The notes beneath the pieces were generated by a model. That model was not told the DNA's origin. It searched no databases and worked only from the letters and a program-made list of their open reading frames with translations. Positions 57,103 to 64,000 of a stretch of DNA of 64,000 nucleotides are shown in pieces (position 1 is the stretch's first letter; the number at the start of each line of letters is the position of its first letter). Origin of the DNA: JBBSAT01 sp046351235 (lineage in GTDB: Bacteria; Myxococcota_A; Polyangia; Polyangiales; Sandaracinaceae); NCBI GenBank assembly GCA_046351235.1, contig JAXLYV010000002.1, positions 124,001 through 188,000 on the forward strand, in the 5' to 3' direction. A program made the translations under genes and the position numbers.

Positions 57103-58596
57103 ATGACCCCCGAGGAAGCGTATCGCGAGCTCTTGCGGCGCTCGCGCGACCAGATGGTGCTCGGGTCGTGCGCCACGCTGCTCGAGTGGGACGAGGACGT
57201 CACGATGCCGGAGGGCGGCGCGGCTCATCGCGCCGAGCAGCAGGCGCTCCTCGCGCGTCTCGGGCACGCGCAGGCGACCGACGAGCGTCTCGGGGAGCTG
57301 CTCGCGCGCGCGCTCGAGGGCGAGCATGCGCGCGACCCGGTCGTTCGCGCCAACCTGAAGGCGCTCGCGGACGAGCACGAAGAGGCCCGTCTCGTTCCCG
57401 GCTCGCTCGTGGAGGAGCTCGCGCGCGTCACGACGCTCTCGACGGATGCCTGGCACCTGGCGCGCGAGAGCGGCGACGTGCGGGCCTATCTGCCGAAGCT
57501 CGAGCGCGTGCTGGCGCTCAAGCAGGCCGAGGCCGACTGCGTCGCGCGCGGGCGCAGCCGCTACGACGCGATGCTCGACGAGTGGGAAGAGGGGCTGACG
57601 TGGGGCGAGCTCGCGCCGATGCTCGCGCGCCTCTCCGAGGCGAGCCGCCCGCTCCTCGCGCGCGTGCGGGACCGGCGGCCGCCTTCCGTGCTGCTCGCGC
57701 AGCGCGTGCCGGCGCCGGTGCAGGACGCGATCTGCCAGGCGCTCGCGGCCGACCTCGGCTTCGATCTCACGCTCGGGCGTCTCGACACGGCCGTGCATCC
57801 GTCGACGACGCGCATCGGCCCCGGCGACGTGCGGCTGACGACGCGCTACGACGAGGACGCCTTCACGGGCGGGCTCTTCGCGACGCTGCACGAGCTGGGG
57901 CACGGGCTCTACGAGCAGTACCTCCCCGAGGAGCACTTCGGCGCGCCGGTCGGCGAGGCGCCCTCGCTCGGCATGCACGAGTCGCAAGCGCGCCTGCTCG
58001 AGAACCACCTCGGGCGGAGCCGCGCGTTCTGGCGCTGGCTCTGGCCGCGGGCGGCGCCGAAGATCGGCGGCGCGCTCGGGGCCGCGCACGCCGACGAGAT
58101 CTTCGAGGGGATCGCCGCGGTGAACGTGGGCGCCTCGCGCATCCGCGCCGACGAGCTCAGCTACGACCTGCACATCCTCGTGCGGGCCGAGCTCGAGCGC
58201 GCGCTCGTGTCGGGGGATCTGCGCGTCGGGGATCTGCCGGCCGCGTGGAACGAGGCCTACGCGAAGACGCTCGACGTGCGCATCGGGAGTGACGTCGAGG
58301 GATGCCTCTCCGACGGGCACTGGGCCGACGGGATGTTCGGCTACTTTCCGACCTACACGATCGGCAACTGCATCGCGGCGCAGCTCGTCGCCACGTTGCG
58401 CGCGGAGGTCGGGGATCTCGACGCGCGCATCGAGCGCGGCGACTTCGCGGCGCTGCTCTCGTTCCTCCGTGAGCGCGTGCACCGCTGGGGAAGCCTGTAC
58501 GACACGCGCACGCTCGTCCTGCGCGCGACCGGCGCGCCGCTCTCGGTCGAGCCGCTGATCGCGCACCTGCGCGCGCGCGCGGATGCGCTGGCGTGA
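57103..58596 (+). CDS. Carboxypeptidase Taq (M32) metallopeptidase
   Basis: A 497-residue thermostable-type carboxypeptidase, a cytoplasmic zinc enzyme that removes C-terminal residues. The zinc motif is HELGH at 263-267 (LHELGHGLYEQYLP), with the third ligand Glu293 in the family-specific GMHESQARLLENHLGRS. The other hallmarks DVRLTTRYDEDAFTGGLFAT, ADELSYDLHILVRAELERAL and the terminal GYFPTYTIGNCIAAQL are all present. It starts at ATG 57103. The first helix contains DQMVLGSCATLLEWDEDVTMPEGG, which is typical. It is a single gene, divergent from the ATP-grasp gene and convergent with the PEGA gene. Confidence 0.93.
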   Translation: MTPEEAYRELLRRSRDQMVLGSCATLLEWDEDVTMPEGGAAHRAEQQALLARLGHAQATDERLGELLARALEGEHARDPVVRANLKALADEHEEARLVPGSLVEELARVTTLSTDAWHLARESGDVRAYLPKLERVLALKQAEADCVARGRSRYDAMLDEWEEGLTWGELAPMLARLSEASRPLLARVRDRRPPSVLLAQRVPAPVQDAICQALAADLGFDLTLGRLDTAVHPSTTRIGPGDVRLTTRYDEDAFTGGLFATLHELGHGLYEQYLPEEHFGAPVGEAPSLGMHESQARLLENHLGRSRAFWRWLWPRAAPKIGGALGAAHADEIFEGIAAVNVGASRIRADELSYDLHILVRAELERALVSGDLRVGDLPAAWNEAYAKTLDVRIGSDVEGCLSDGHWADGMFGYFPTYTIGNCIAAQLVATLRAEVGDLDARIERGDFAALLSFLRERVHRWGSLYDTRTLVLRATGAPLSVEPLIAHLRARADALA

Positions 58597-58605
58597 GGTG
58601 CGCCG

Positions 58606-59559
58606 TCAGAAGTGGCCGGTGCAGCCGAGCCCGAGCACGCCGGGCGCGCAAGTGAGGCGCGCCTCGCTCGACGAGGCGTGCCCGTCGAGCAGATCCCACA
58701 CGAGGACCCCCGCGCCCGCGGCCACGAGCAGGCCGCCCACCACGAAGGTCGTGATGCCCGCCGTCTCCGCGTCGTACGCGGTCTGGTAGCGCGCGCGGCA
58801 GTCGGGCTCGGTGTCGCTGCACGTGAGGCGCGCGCGCGCGTTGTCCTCGCGCCACGCCATCAAGCCTCCGCCGACGGCGAAGGCCACCACGCCCGCGGCG
58901 GCGAGGCCGATCCCGAGCGGCATCCGCCACGCCGCGGCCGAGTCGTCGTGCGTGTGCACGGGCGGCGGTGGCGTCTGCGGTGGAGGCGGCGGCGAAGGCT
59001 CGGTGCTCGCCGGCGTCGGCTCGAGAACCGCGGCGAGCGAGACCGCGCGTCCCGCGCTGACGATCACCTCGCGGGTGTAGGGCTCGTAGCCGGCCGCGTG
59101 GATCTCGACGTGCACGGTGCCGGCCTGCGCGCGCAGCGGCGTGGCGAGCGGCAGCGGGCCTCGATCGCGCCCGTCGACGAAGAGCTCGGCGCCGGCCACG
59201 TCGCACGTGATCGTGAGCGTCGTGAGCTCGGCGGAGATCTCGGCGAGCGCTTGCTCGAGCAGCGGTCGGTTGCGGCGGATGAATCGGTCGTCGTGATCCT
59301 CGAGCGCGTGCGCGAGGTGCTCTTCGGCGTCCACGAGGTGCCCGAGCGCCTGCTCCGCGAGCGCGATCTGAGCGAGCGCCTGCGCCGAGGGCTCGGTGTC
59401 GTAGGCGCGCTGGAAGATGGCGAGCGCCTCGTCGTCGCGCCCGTCCTCGCGCAGCGCCACGCCGTGCTCGATCAGCTCGGCCGCCGTGTACTCCTGCGCG
59501 AGCGCCGAGGCGGCGGTGAGCATCACCGCCACGAAGGCGAGGCAGGGCAGGGCGCGCAT
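58606..59559 (-). CDS. TPR/PEGA-domain membrane protein (second copy of the design)
   Basis: A 317-residue exported protein. A signal peptide (LPCLAFVAVMLTAASALAQ) is followed by TPR-like helices (AAELIEHGVALREDGRDDEA, AQALAQIALAEQALGHLVDA), a PEGA domain (about 110-175: ITCDVAGAELFVDGRDRGPL, GTVHVEIHAAGYEPYTREVI), a Pro/Thr linker and two membrane helices (LGIGLAAAGVVAFAVGGGLM and ITTFVVGGLLVAAGAGVLV) with a soluble piece between. The order of parts is the same as in the protein at 19650-20990. It is 59 bp downstream of a kinase gene on the same strand, again as in that case, so kinase and PEGA protein probably work together. Confidence 0.82.
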   Translation of the reverse strand: MRALPCLAFVAVMLTAASALAQEYTAAELIEHGVALREDGRDDEALAIFQRAYDTEPSAQALAQIALAEQALGHLVDAEEHLAHALEDHDDRFIRRNRPLLEQALAEISAELTTLTITCDVAGAELFVDGRDRGPLPLATPLRAQAGTVHVEIHAAGYEPYTREVIVSAGRAVSLAAVLEPTPASTEPSPPPPPQTPPPPVHTHDDSAAAWRMPLGIGLAAAGVVAFAVGGGLMAWREDNARARLTCSDTEPDCRARYQTAYDAETAGITTFVVGGLLVAAGAGVLVWDLLDGHASSSEARLTCAPGVLGLGCTGHF

Positions 59560-59618
59560 GGCCGCGATGATAACGCAGCGCGCCGGACGAGGGCCGATCC
59601 GCCGGAGCCCGAGCGCGG

Positions 59619-61247
59619 TCAGTGGAGGATCAACGACCCGCGCGTTCCCCGGCGCGGCTCGCGCGTCGTGGGACGCGAAGGGCGCGAGGCGCGCTCGTCC
59701 TCTCGCGCCGCGCTCACGCCGGCGTCGAGGTCGGAGACGGCGACGGACGCCGACGTCGGCGCGAGGATCGCGGTGGGGGCAGGCGCGATGACGGGCGGAG
59801 CGACTTCGTCGGAAGGAGCGGTCGGAATCGGGGCGACGACCGGCGCCGGAACGGGCACCGCCACCGCGCCCGACGGAGACGTCGAGAGGGCCCCGGCGAC
59901 CCCCTCTCCCGCGGGAGTGGGAGAGGGTTGGGGAGAGGGACTGCGGAGCCCGAGCGGCGCATCGCCGCTGCGCGAGGACGCCACCCCCTCGCTCGGCGCG
60001 AGCGGCGCCGCCACCACCGACGTGCTCGCCGACGACGTCCACGCGAGGGCGATCCCACCCGCCGCGACGACCACCGCGAGGGCGGCGCCCACGACCCAGG
60101 GCCAGCGCGCCGCGCTCGGGGCCGGCGCGCTGACCGGCGGTGGCGCCGGGGCCCACGCGAATGGCGTCGTCGCCGGCAGGTTCGCGGCGGCCTCGGGCGT
60201 CATCGGCCCCGGCTGCGTCGTCACGTCGAGGTCGCTGAGCGGCAGGTTCACCGTCGGCGCCTCGGTCAGGAGCTCCGGCGGCAGCCCCGGCTGCGAGGCG
60301 AGCGGCCTCGCTCCGCCCGCGGCGAGGTTCACGATCGGCGCGGGCGCTCGGGGCGCCACCGCGCTCGCGACCACGCCCTGCGCGGGCCCGTCGAGCGCCG
60401 CCTCGAGCGCGGCCACCATCTCGCCCATGTCGGCGAAGCGCGCGTGCGCCTCGAACGTGAGCGCCCGGTCGATCACCGCCGCCACGCTCGGCCGCAGCTG
60501 GGGCGCGAGCGTCTGGATCGGCGCGGCGCGCTCGGTGATCACGCGCGCCAGCACGGCCGCGCTGGACTCCGCCTCGAAGGGCACGCGCCCCGTGATCGCG
60601 GCGTGGAGCACGACGCCCATCGACCACACGTCGGCGCGCGGCCCCACGTCGCGCTCGCCCCGCACCTGCTCGGGCGCCATGTACGAGGGCGTCCCGACCA
60701 TGAGCCCCGTGCGCGTCGAGCCGGAGTCGGTCGCGGCGCTCACCTTCGCGATGCCGAAGTCGAGCAGCTTGGGCACGATGACGCCCGGCTCGGTCGTGGC
60801 GAGGAAGATGTTGTCGGGCTTGATGTCGCGATGCACCACGCCCTTCTGATGCGCGCTCGCCACGGCGCGCATCACCGGCAGGATCGACGCCGCCACCTCG
60901 CGCAAGGAGAGCGGCCCGCGGCGGATGCGCGCCTTGAGCGTCTCGCCGTGGAGGCGCTCGAGCACCAGGTACACCGTGCCGTCGGTGTCCTCGCCCATGT
61001 CGAGCACGTCGACGACGTTCGGGTGCTTGAGCTGCGCCGCCGCGCGTGCTTCCTGGAGGAAGCGCCGCACCACCTCGGGCTCGCGCGCGTGCTCGTAGTT
61101 GAGGATCTTCACCGCGACCTCGCGCTCGGTCCACGCGTGGACGCCGGCGAAGACGGTCGCCATGCCGCCGGTCGCGAGGATGCTCTCGAGGCGGTACTTG
61201 CCCGCCATCGTCAGACCGATGCGCTCTTGCGGCGTCAGGATCGGCAC
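59619..61247 (-). CDS. Transmembrane Ser/Thr protein kinase
   Basis: A 542-residue Hanks-type kinase. The start is taken as the GTG at 61247 (VPILTPQERIGLTMAGKYRL); the ATG at 61208 is an equal choice. The P-loop is ATGGMATVF, Lys in VAVKIL, catalytic loop HRDIKPDN, DFGIAK, activation-loop end GTPSYMAPEQVRGE. A disordered linker leads to one membrane helix (WVVGAALAVVVAAGGIALAW) and an outer Pro/Ala/Val-rich tail. In that tail the sequence RSPSPQPSPTPAGEGV is coded by a CCCTCTCCC-type repeat inserted in frame (59902-59941). Unlike the kinase at 21092, it has no PEGA domain of its own; the PEGA protein downstream may supply it. Confidence 0.9.
   Translation of the reverse strand: MPILTPQERIGLTMAGKYRLESILATGGMATVFAGVHAWTEREVAVKILNYEHAREPEVVRRFLQEARAAAQLKHPNVVDVLDMGEDTDGTVYLVLERLHGETLKARIRRGPLSLREVAASILPVMRAVASAHQKGVVHRDIKPDNIFLATTEPGVIVPKLLDFGIAKVSAATDSGSTRTGLMVGTPSYMAPEQVRGERDVGPRADVWSMGVVLHAAITGRVPFEAESSAAVLARVITERAAPIQTLAPQLRPSVAAVIDRALTFEAHARFADMGEMVAALEAALDGPAQGVVASAVAPRAPAPIVNLAAGGARPLASQPGLPPELLTEAPTVNLPLSDLDVTTQPGPMTPEAAANLPATTPFAWAPAPPPVSAPAPSAARWPWVVGAALAVVVAAGGIALAWTSSASTSVVAAPLAPSEGVASSRSGDAPLGLRSPSPQPSPTPAGEGVAGALSTSPSGAVAVPVPAPVVAPIPTAPSDEVAPPVIAPAPTAILAPTSASVAVSDLDAGVSAAREDERASRPSRPTTREPRRGTRGSLILH
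59902..59941. repeat. CCCTCTCCC-type hairpin repeat inside a kinase gene
   Basis: CCCTCTCCC (59902-59910), 8-nt loop, GGGAGAGGG (59919-59927), then TTGGGGAGAGGGAC, nearly the same as at 46349-46390. It stays in frame on the minus strand and encodes SPSPQPSPTPAGEG in the kinase's outer linker. Confidence 0.85.
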
Positions 61248-61334
61248 GAGATCGCCATCGTATCCCCCTCGCTCGGTGCTGCCAAACGCGTGCACGCGCC
61301 GCCGCCCGGAGCGCTGCGGTATCCTGCACCGCCC

Positions 61335-62894
61335 GTGGACGAGACCCCGCTCGAGCGATTCGAACGCCTGCCTGCCATCGCGGCGCTGCGCGCGACCTTG
61401 AAGGCGGCGATGAAGCTCGAGCTCGTCGTGACCTCGGCCGAGGGGCCCTCGGCGCATGCGCGCGGCGGGGTGATGGCGGCGTCCTCCGAGTGCTGTCGGG
61501 GCGTGCTCTTCTCGCGCGAGGGCTTCGGGCGCTGCGACGCCTTCTATCGTGGGCTCGGGGCGCGCGACGTCGAGACGGCCGGGCCCTGCCACCTCGGGCT
61601 CGCCACGGTCTCGGTGCCGGTGATCGTCGAGGGCGACGTGATCGCCGCGGTCGCCGCGAGCGGCTTTCTCGCGACGGCGATTTCCTCGGTGCCGCCTCCC
61701 GATCCCGCGCGGCTCGCGCGGGAGCTGCTCGCGCTCGATCCGGGCCTGACCGACGCCGGCGAGCTCGTGCGCAAGCTGCCGCAGGTACGCGGTGACCGCG
61801 TGGACGTCGTGCGCGCGATCCTGCGTGTCGCCGCCGAAGAGATCGCCGACGCCGAGCTGCGCGAGCGCAAGCGCACGCGCGGCCGCAGCGAGGGCGAGCC
61901 CGGCGCGTTCGGCATCCTCGGGCAGTCGCCCGCGATGCGCGAGGTGCTCGAGCTCGTGCGCAAGGTGGGCGACAGCGAGGCGGCGGTGCTCGTGCTCGGC
62001 GAGAGCGGCACGGGCAAGGAGCTCGTCGCGCGCGCCATCCACGATCACGGCGCGCGCAGCAAGGGCCCCTTCGTCGCGCAGAGCTGCGCGGCGATGAGCG
62101 ACGAGATGCTCGAGAGCGCGCTCTTCGGGCACGTGCGCGGCGCGTTCTCGGGGGCGCTGCGCGCCGAAGGGGGTCTCTTCGGCGCGGCGAACGGCGGCAC
62201 GCTCTTCCTGGACGAGGTCGCGGAGATGTCCCCCGCGATGCAGGTGAAGCTCCTGCGCGTGCTCTCGGACGGGAGCTACCTGCCCGTCGGCGCCACGAGC
62301 CCGCGCCGCGCCGACGTGCGCGTGATCGCGGCGACGCATCGCGATCTGTCGGCGCTCGTCGCCGAGGGCCGCTTCCGGCAGGACCTCTTCTATCGCCTGC
62401 ACGTGCTCGCGATTCGCCTCCCGCCCTTGCGCGAGCGCGCCGGGGATCTGCCCCTCTTGCTCGCGCACTACCAGCGCAAGACGCCGCACGTGCCGCTCGC
62501 GATCCAGCCCGAGGCGATGCGCTGCCTCGAGCGCTACGGCTGGCCCGGCAACGTGCGCGAGCTCGCGGCCGAGGTGGCGCGCTGGGGCGTGGTCGCGGCG
62601 GACGAGGACCTCGTGCGGCCCGAGCACCTCTCGCCCGAGGTGCGAGACGCGGGCGGCTTCGCGCGGGCGCGGCAGTCGATGCCGCCGCCGGGCCCGCTCG
62701 CGGCAGAGCCCGCGCCGCCCGCGGCGACCGGAGAGCCCGAGGGCACGCTCGCGCAAGCCGTCGAGGCGCTCGAGCGCGGCATCCTCGAGCGTGGCCTCGC
62801 GCGCACCGGCGGCAACCGCACGCAGCTCGCGCGCGAGCTCGACATCAGCCGCACGACGCTCAACGAGCGCCTCAAGCGCTACGGCCTCGGCTGA
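61335..62894 (+). CDS. Sigma-54-dependent activator with PocR-like sensor domain
   Basis: A 519-residue enhancer-binding protein (GTG start). The N-terminal 180 residues look like a PocR-type sensory domain with conserved cysteines 53, 54, 67 and 85 (SSECCRGVLFSREG, GRCDAFYRGLG, GPCHLGLATVSVPVIVEG), which may bind a metal or ligand. The AAA+ domain (about 195-425) has Walker A GESGTGKE (222-229), the sigma-54 contact loop GAFSGA (269-274; the usual form is GAFTGA), Walker B LFLDEV (290-295) and the R-finger region. A Fis-type helix-turn-helix closes it (NRTQLARELDISRTTLNERL). A -10-like TATCCT at 61320 lies nine bases before the start. It is divergent from the kinase gene. Confidence 0.9.
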   Translation: MDETPLERFERLPAIAALRATLKAAMKLELVVTSAEGPSAHARGGVMAASSECCRGVLFSREGFGRCDAFYRGLGARDVETAGPCHLGLATVSVPVIVEGDVIAAVAASGFLATAISSVPPPDPARLARELLALDPGLTDAGELVRKLPQVRGDRVDVVRAILRVAAEEIADAELRERKRTRGRSEGEPGAFGILGQSPAMREVLELVRKVGDSEAAVLVLGESGTGKELVARAIHDHGARSKGPFVAQSCAAMSDEMLESALFGHVRGAFSGALRAEGGLFGAANGGTLFLDEVAEMSPAMQVKLLRVLSDGSYLPVGATSPRRADVRVIAATHRDLSALVAEGRFRQDLFYRLHVLAIRLPPLRERAGDLPLLLAHYQRKTPHVPLAIQPEAMRCLERYGWPGNVRELAAEVARWGVVAADEDLVRPEHLSPEVRDAGGFARARQSMPPPGPLAAEPAPPAATGEPEGTLAQAVEALERGILERGLARTGGNRTQLARELDISRTTLNERLKRYGLG

Positions 62895-62924
62895 AAGGCC
62901 GGCCCGAAGTCCTGGGCGAAGCGG

Positions 62925-63761
62925 TCAGACGCCGAGGTGCGCGGCGATCTGCTCGGCGACCTGGGGCGCGTGGGTGAGCGGCCCCATGTGCCCTGCGCCG
63001 CGGATCGGGACGCGCCGCGCGCGGGGCGCGCACTCTTCGAGGAGGGTGAGCACGCGATCGGCCGCCAGCGTGGGCTTCTCGCTCCCGAGCAGGAGCACGG
63101 GCACCTCGATCGCGCGGTACGCGTGGTGCGGCGTGCCGTCGGCGCTCAGGCTGCGCACCTCGCCGACCACCTTGCGGCCCGTGCGGCGAAACGTCTCGCG
63201 CACCGGCTCGTTCAGGCCGCGCCAGCCGCCGGGGCCGTTCCAGTAGTCGACGAAGCGCTCGAGCCAGGCCTCGAGCGCTTCGGCGGAGTCGGGGAAGGGC
63301 GCTTCTTCGTCGCCGGGCAGGAGCGTCGCCAGCGCCTCGGCATCGCCGCGGCTGCGCAGCACGCCGAACGAGACCGGCTCGTAGACGACGAGCGAGCGCA
63401 CCGCCTTCGGGCGGTGGAGGGCGGCGAGCAGCGCGAGGAAGCCGCCGTACGAGTGGCCCCCGAGGTGCACGGGACCGCGCTCGGCCGAGAGCCGATCGAG
63501 CATCGCCTCGAGCGCGAGCACGTCGAGCGTGAAGTGGAAGCGCTCCGTCGCGGGCCACTCCGAGCTCTCGCCGTAGCCGATCAGATCCGGGAGCACGATG
63601 CGTACCTTCGGCTCGAGCGTCTCGGCGATGCGACGCCACTGGCGCGAGCTCATGCCGCTCGAGTGCACCAGCACGAGCGTCTCGTCCCCGCTGCCGCGCT
63701 CGGTCCAGCGCATCGAGAGATCGGCGACGCGCACTTCGTTCTTCGGCTGGGTCTCGCTCAC
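62925..63761 (-). CDS. Alpha/beta hydrolase
   Basis: A 278-residue hydrolase. The nucleophile elbow is GGHSYGG with Ser104; the oxyanion region is VLVHSSGMSSRQWRRI; the catalytic His lies in GAGHMGPLTHAPQV near residue 258. A cap domain (about 130-200: FPDSAEALEAWLERFVDYWN) sits between. The acid residue was not pinned down. No signal peptide is present, so it is cytoplasmic. The substrate is unknown; the fold covers esterases, lactonases and haloalkane-type enzymes. It is convergent with the sigma-54 activator gene (30 bp apart). Confidence 0.87.
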   Translation of the reverse strand: MSETQPKNEVRVADLSMRWTERGSGDETLVLVHSSGMSSRQWRRIAETLEPKVRIVLPDLIGYGESSEWPATERFHFTLDVLALEAMLDRLSAERGPVHLGGHSYGGFLALLAALHRPKAVRSLVVYEPVSFGVLRSRGDAEALATLLPGDEEAPFPDSAEALEAWLERFVDYWNGPGGWRGLNEPVRETFRRTGRKVVGEVRSLSADGTPHHAYRAIEVPVLLLGSEKPTLAADRVLTLLEECAPRARRVPIRGAGHMGPLTHAPQVAEQIAAHLGV

Positions 63762-63806
63762 GGGCCGAGCTTGGGGCTGGGCGTCCGGCGCGTCGAGGGC
63801 CGCTCG

Positions 63807-64000
63807 CTACATCGCGAGCAGCGTGGCGTTCAGCACGAACGTGCCCACGTCGCTCGCCGTGCCGCCGTCGACGACGACCTGGTAGGTGCCGGCCTCGAGC
63901 GTGGTGTCGATGTGCGCACGGCCCGCACTGCCCGCGACCGTCGCGTCGCCACAGCCGCGCAGCACGCGGAGCACCGGCGTCGACGCGCTCGCGATGAGGT
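63807..64000 (-). CDS. C-terminal end of a secreted protein (partial)
   Basis: The gene runs out of the window. The visible 63 residues, ending in TAG at 63807, are beta-rich: PVLRVLRGCGDATVAGSAGR, IDTTLEAGTYQVVVDGG and GTFVLNATLLAM. The pattern of a strand with Cys-Gly-Asp, then L-x-x-G-x-Y-x-V-x-V-D-G, is that of a pre-peptidase C-terminal (PPC)-like domain of exported proteins. Nothing can be said about the rest. Confidence 0.6.
   Translation of the reverse strand, partial: LIASASTPVLRVLRGCGDATVAGSAGRAHIDTTLEAGTYQVVVDGGTASDVGTFVLNATLLAM

Overview
This 64 kb window comes from a very GC-rich bacterial chromosome. It most resembles a myxobacterium of the Polyangiales/Sandaracinaceae type. 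That is inferred from gene content, not from a marker gene: two transmembrane Ser/Thr protein kinases, PEGA-domain membrane proteins, several large lipoproteins with Asp/Cys-rich segments, a sigma-54 activator, a PAS histidine kinase and long Ala/Arg/Pro-rich linkers. Genes are packed tightly, often with 4-bp ATGA or GTGA overlaps.

Layout, left to right. 0-12 kb: the 3' end of clpB, a DUF420 membrane protein, an Lrp-gltB-gltD operon for glutamate synthase, a ferredoxin, a WYL regulator facing an MFS transporter, a PAS histidine kinase with a GNAT enzyme, and a small very acidic protein behind a near-consensus sigma-70 promoter. 12-23 kb (mostly minus strand): threonine aldolase, then a block read MarR regulator -> Ser/Thr kinase with PEGA tail -> TPR/PEGA membrane protein -> three large Cys-rich lipoproteins. 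23-25 kb: fatty-acid hydroxylase, SpoU methyltransferase and three tRNA genes (His, Arg, Lys).

25.2-28.4 kb: a 3.1 kb island bounded by an exact 47-bp duplication of the 3' part of tRNA-Lys. It carries a RelE/HigB-like ORF, two YodC-type (DUF2158) genes, one cut short, several unrecognised ORFs and no integrase. 28.6-44 kb: a 2410-residue lipoprotein, a quinone-oxidoreductase-like enzyme, a MshEN/GAF/HEAT-like protein, YjdM, the ABC-F ATPase Uup and an M23 peptidase. 44-58.6 kb: RecQ, membrane proteins, a nucleotide-sugar-epimerase-like enzyme, topoisomerase I, an HtrA protease, a zinc-ribbon protein, a lectin-like lipoprotein, an ATP-grasp-like protein and an M32 carboxypeptidase. 58.6-64 kb: a second kinase/PEGA pair, a sigma-54 activator, an alpha/beta hydrolase and the end of a secreted protein.

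The features most worth following up are: (1) the integrase-less tRNA-Lys island with its repeated palindromes; (2) a 79-bp palindrome inserted in frame inside gltB; (3) a CCCTCTCCC hairpin repeat found once between genes and once in frame inside a kinase; (4) two kinase + PEGA/TPR/two-helix modules of the same design; and (5) the giant coiled-coil lipoprotein. Database searches were not possible, so family names rest on motifs and remembered family patterns.
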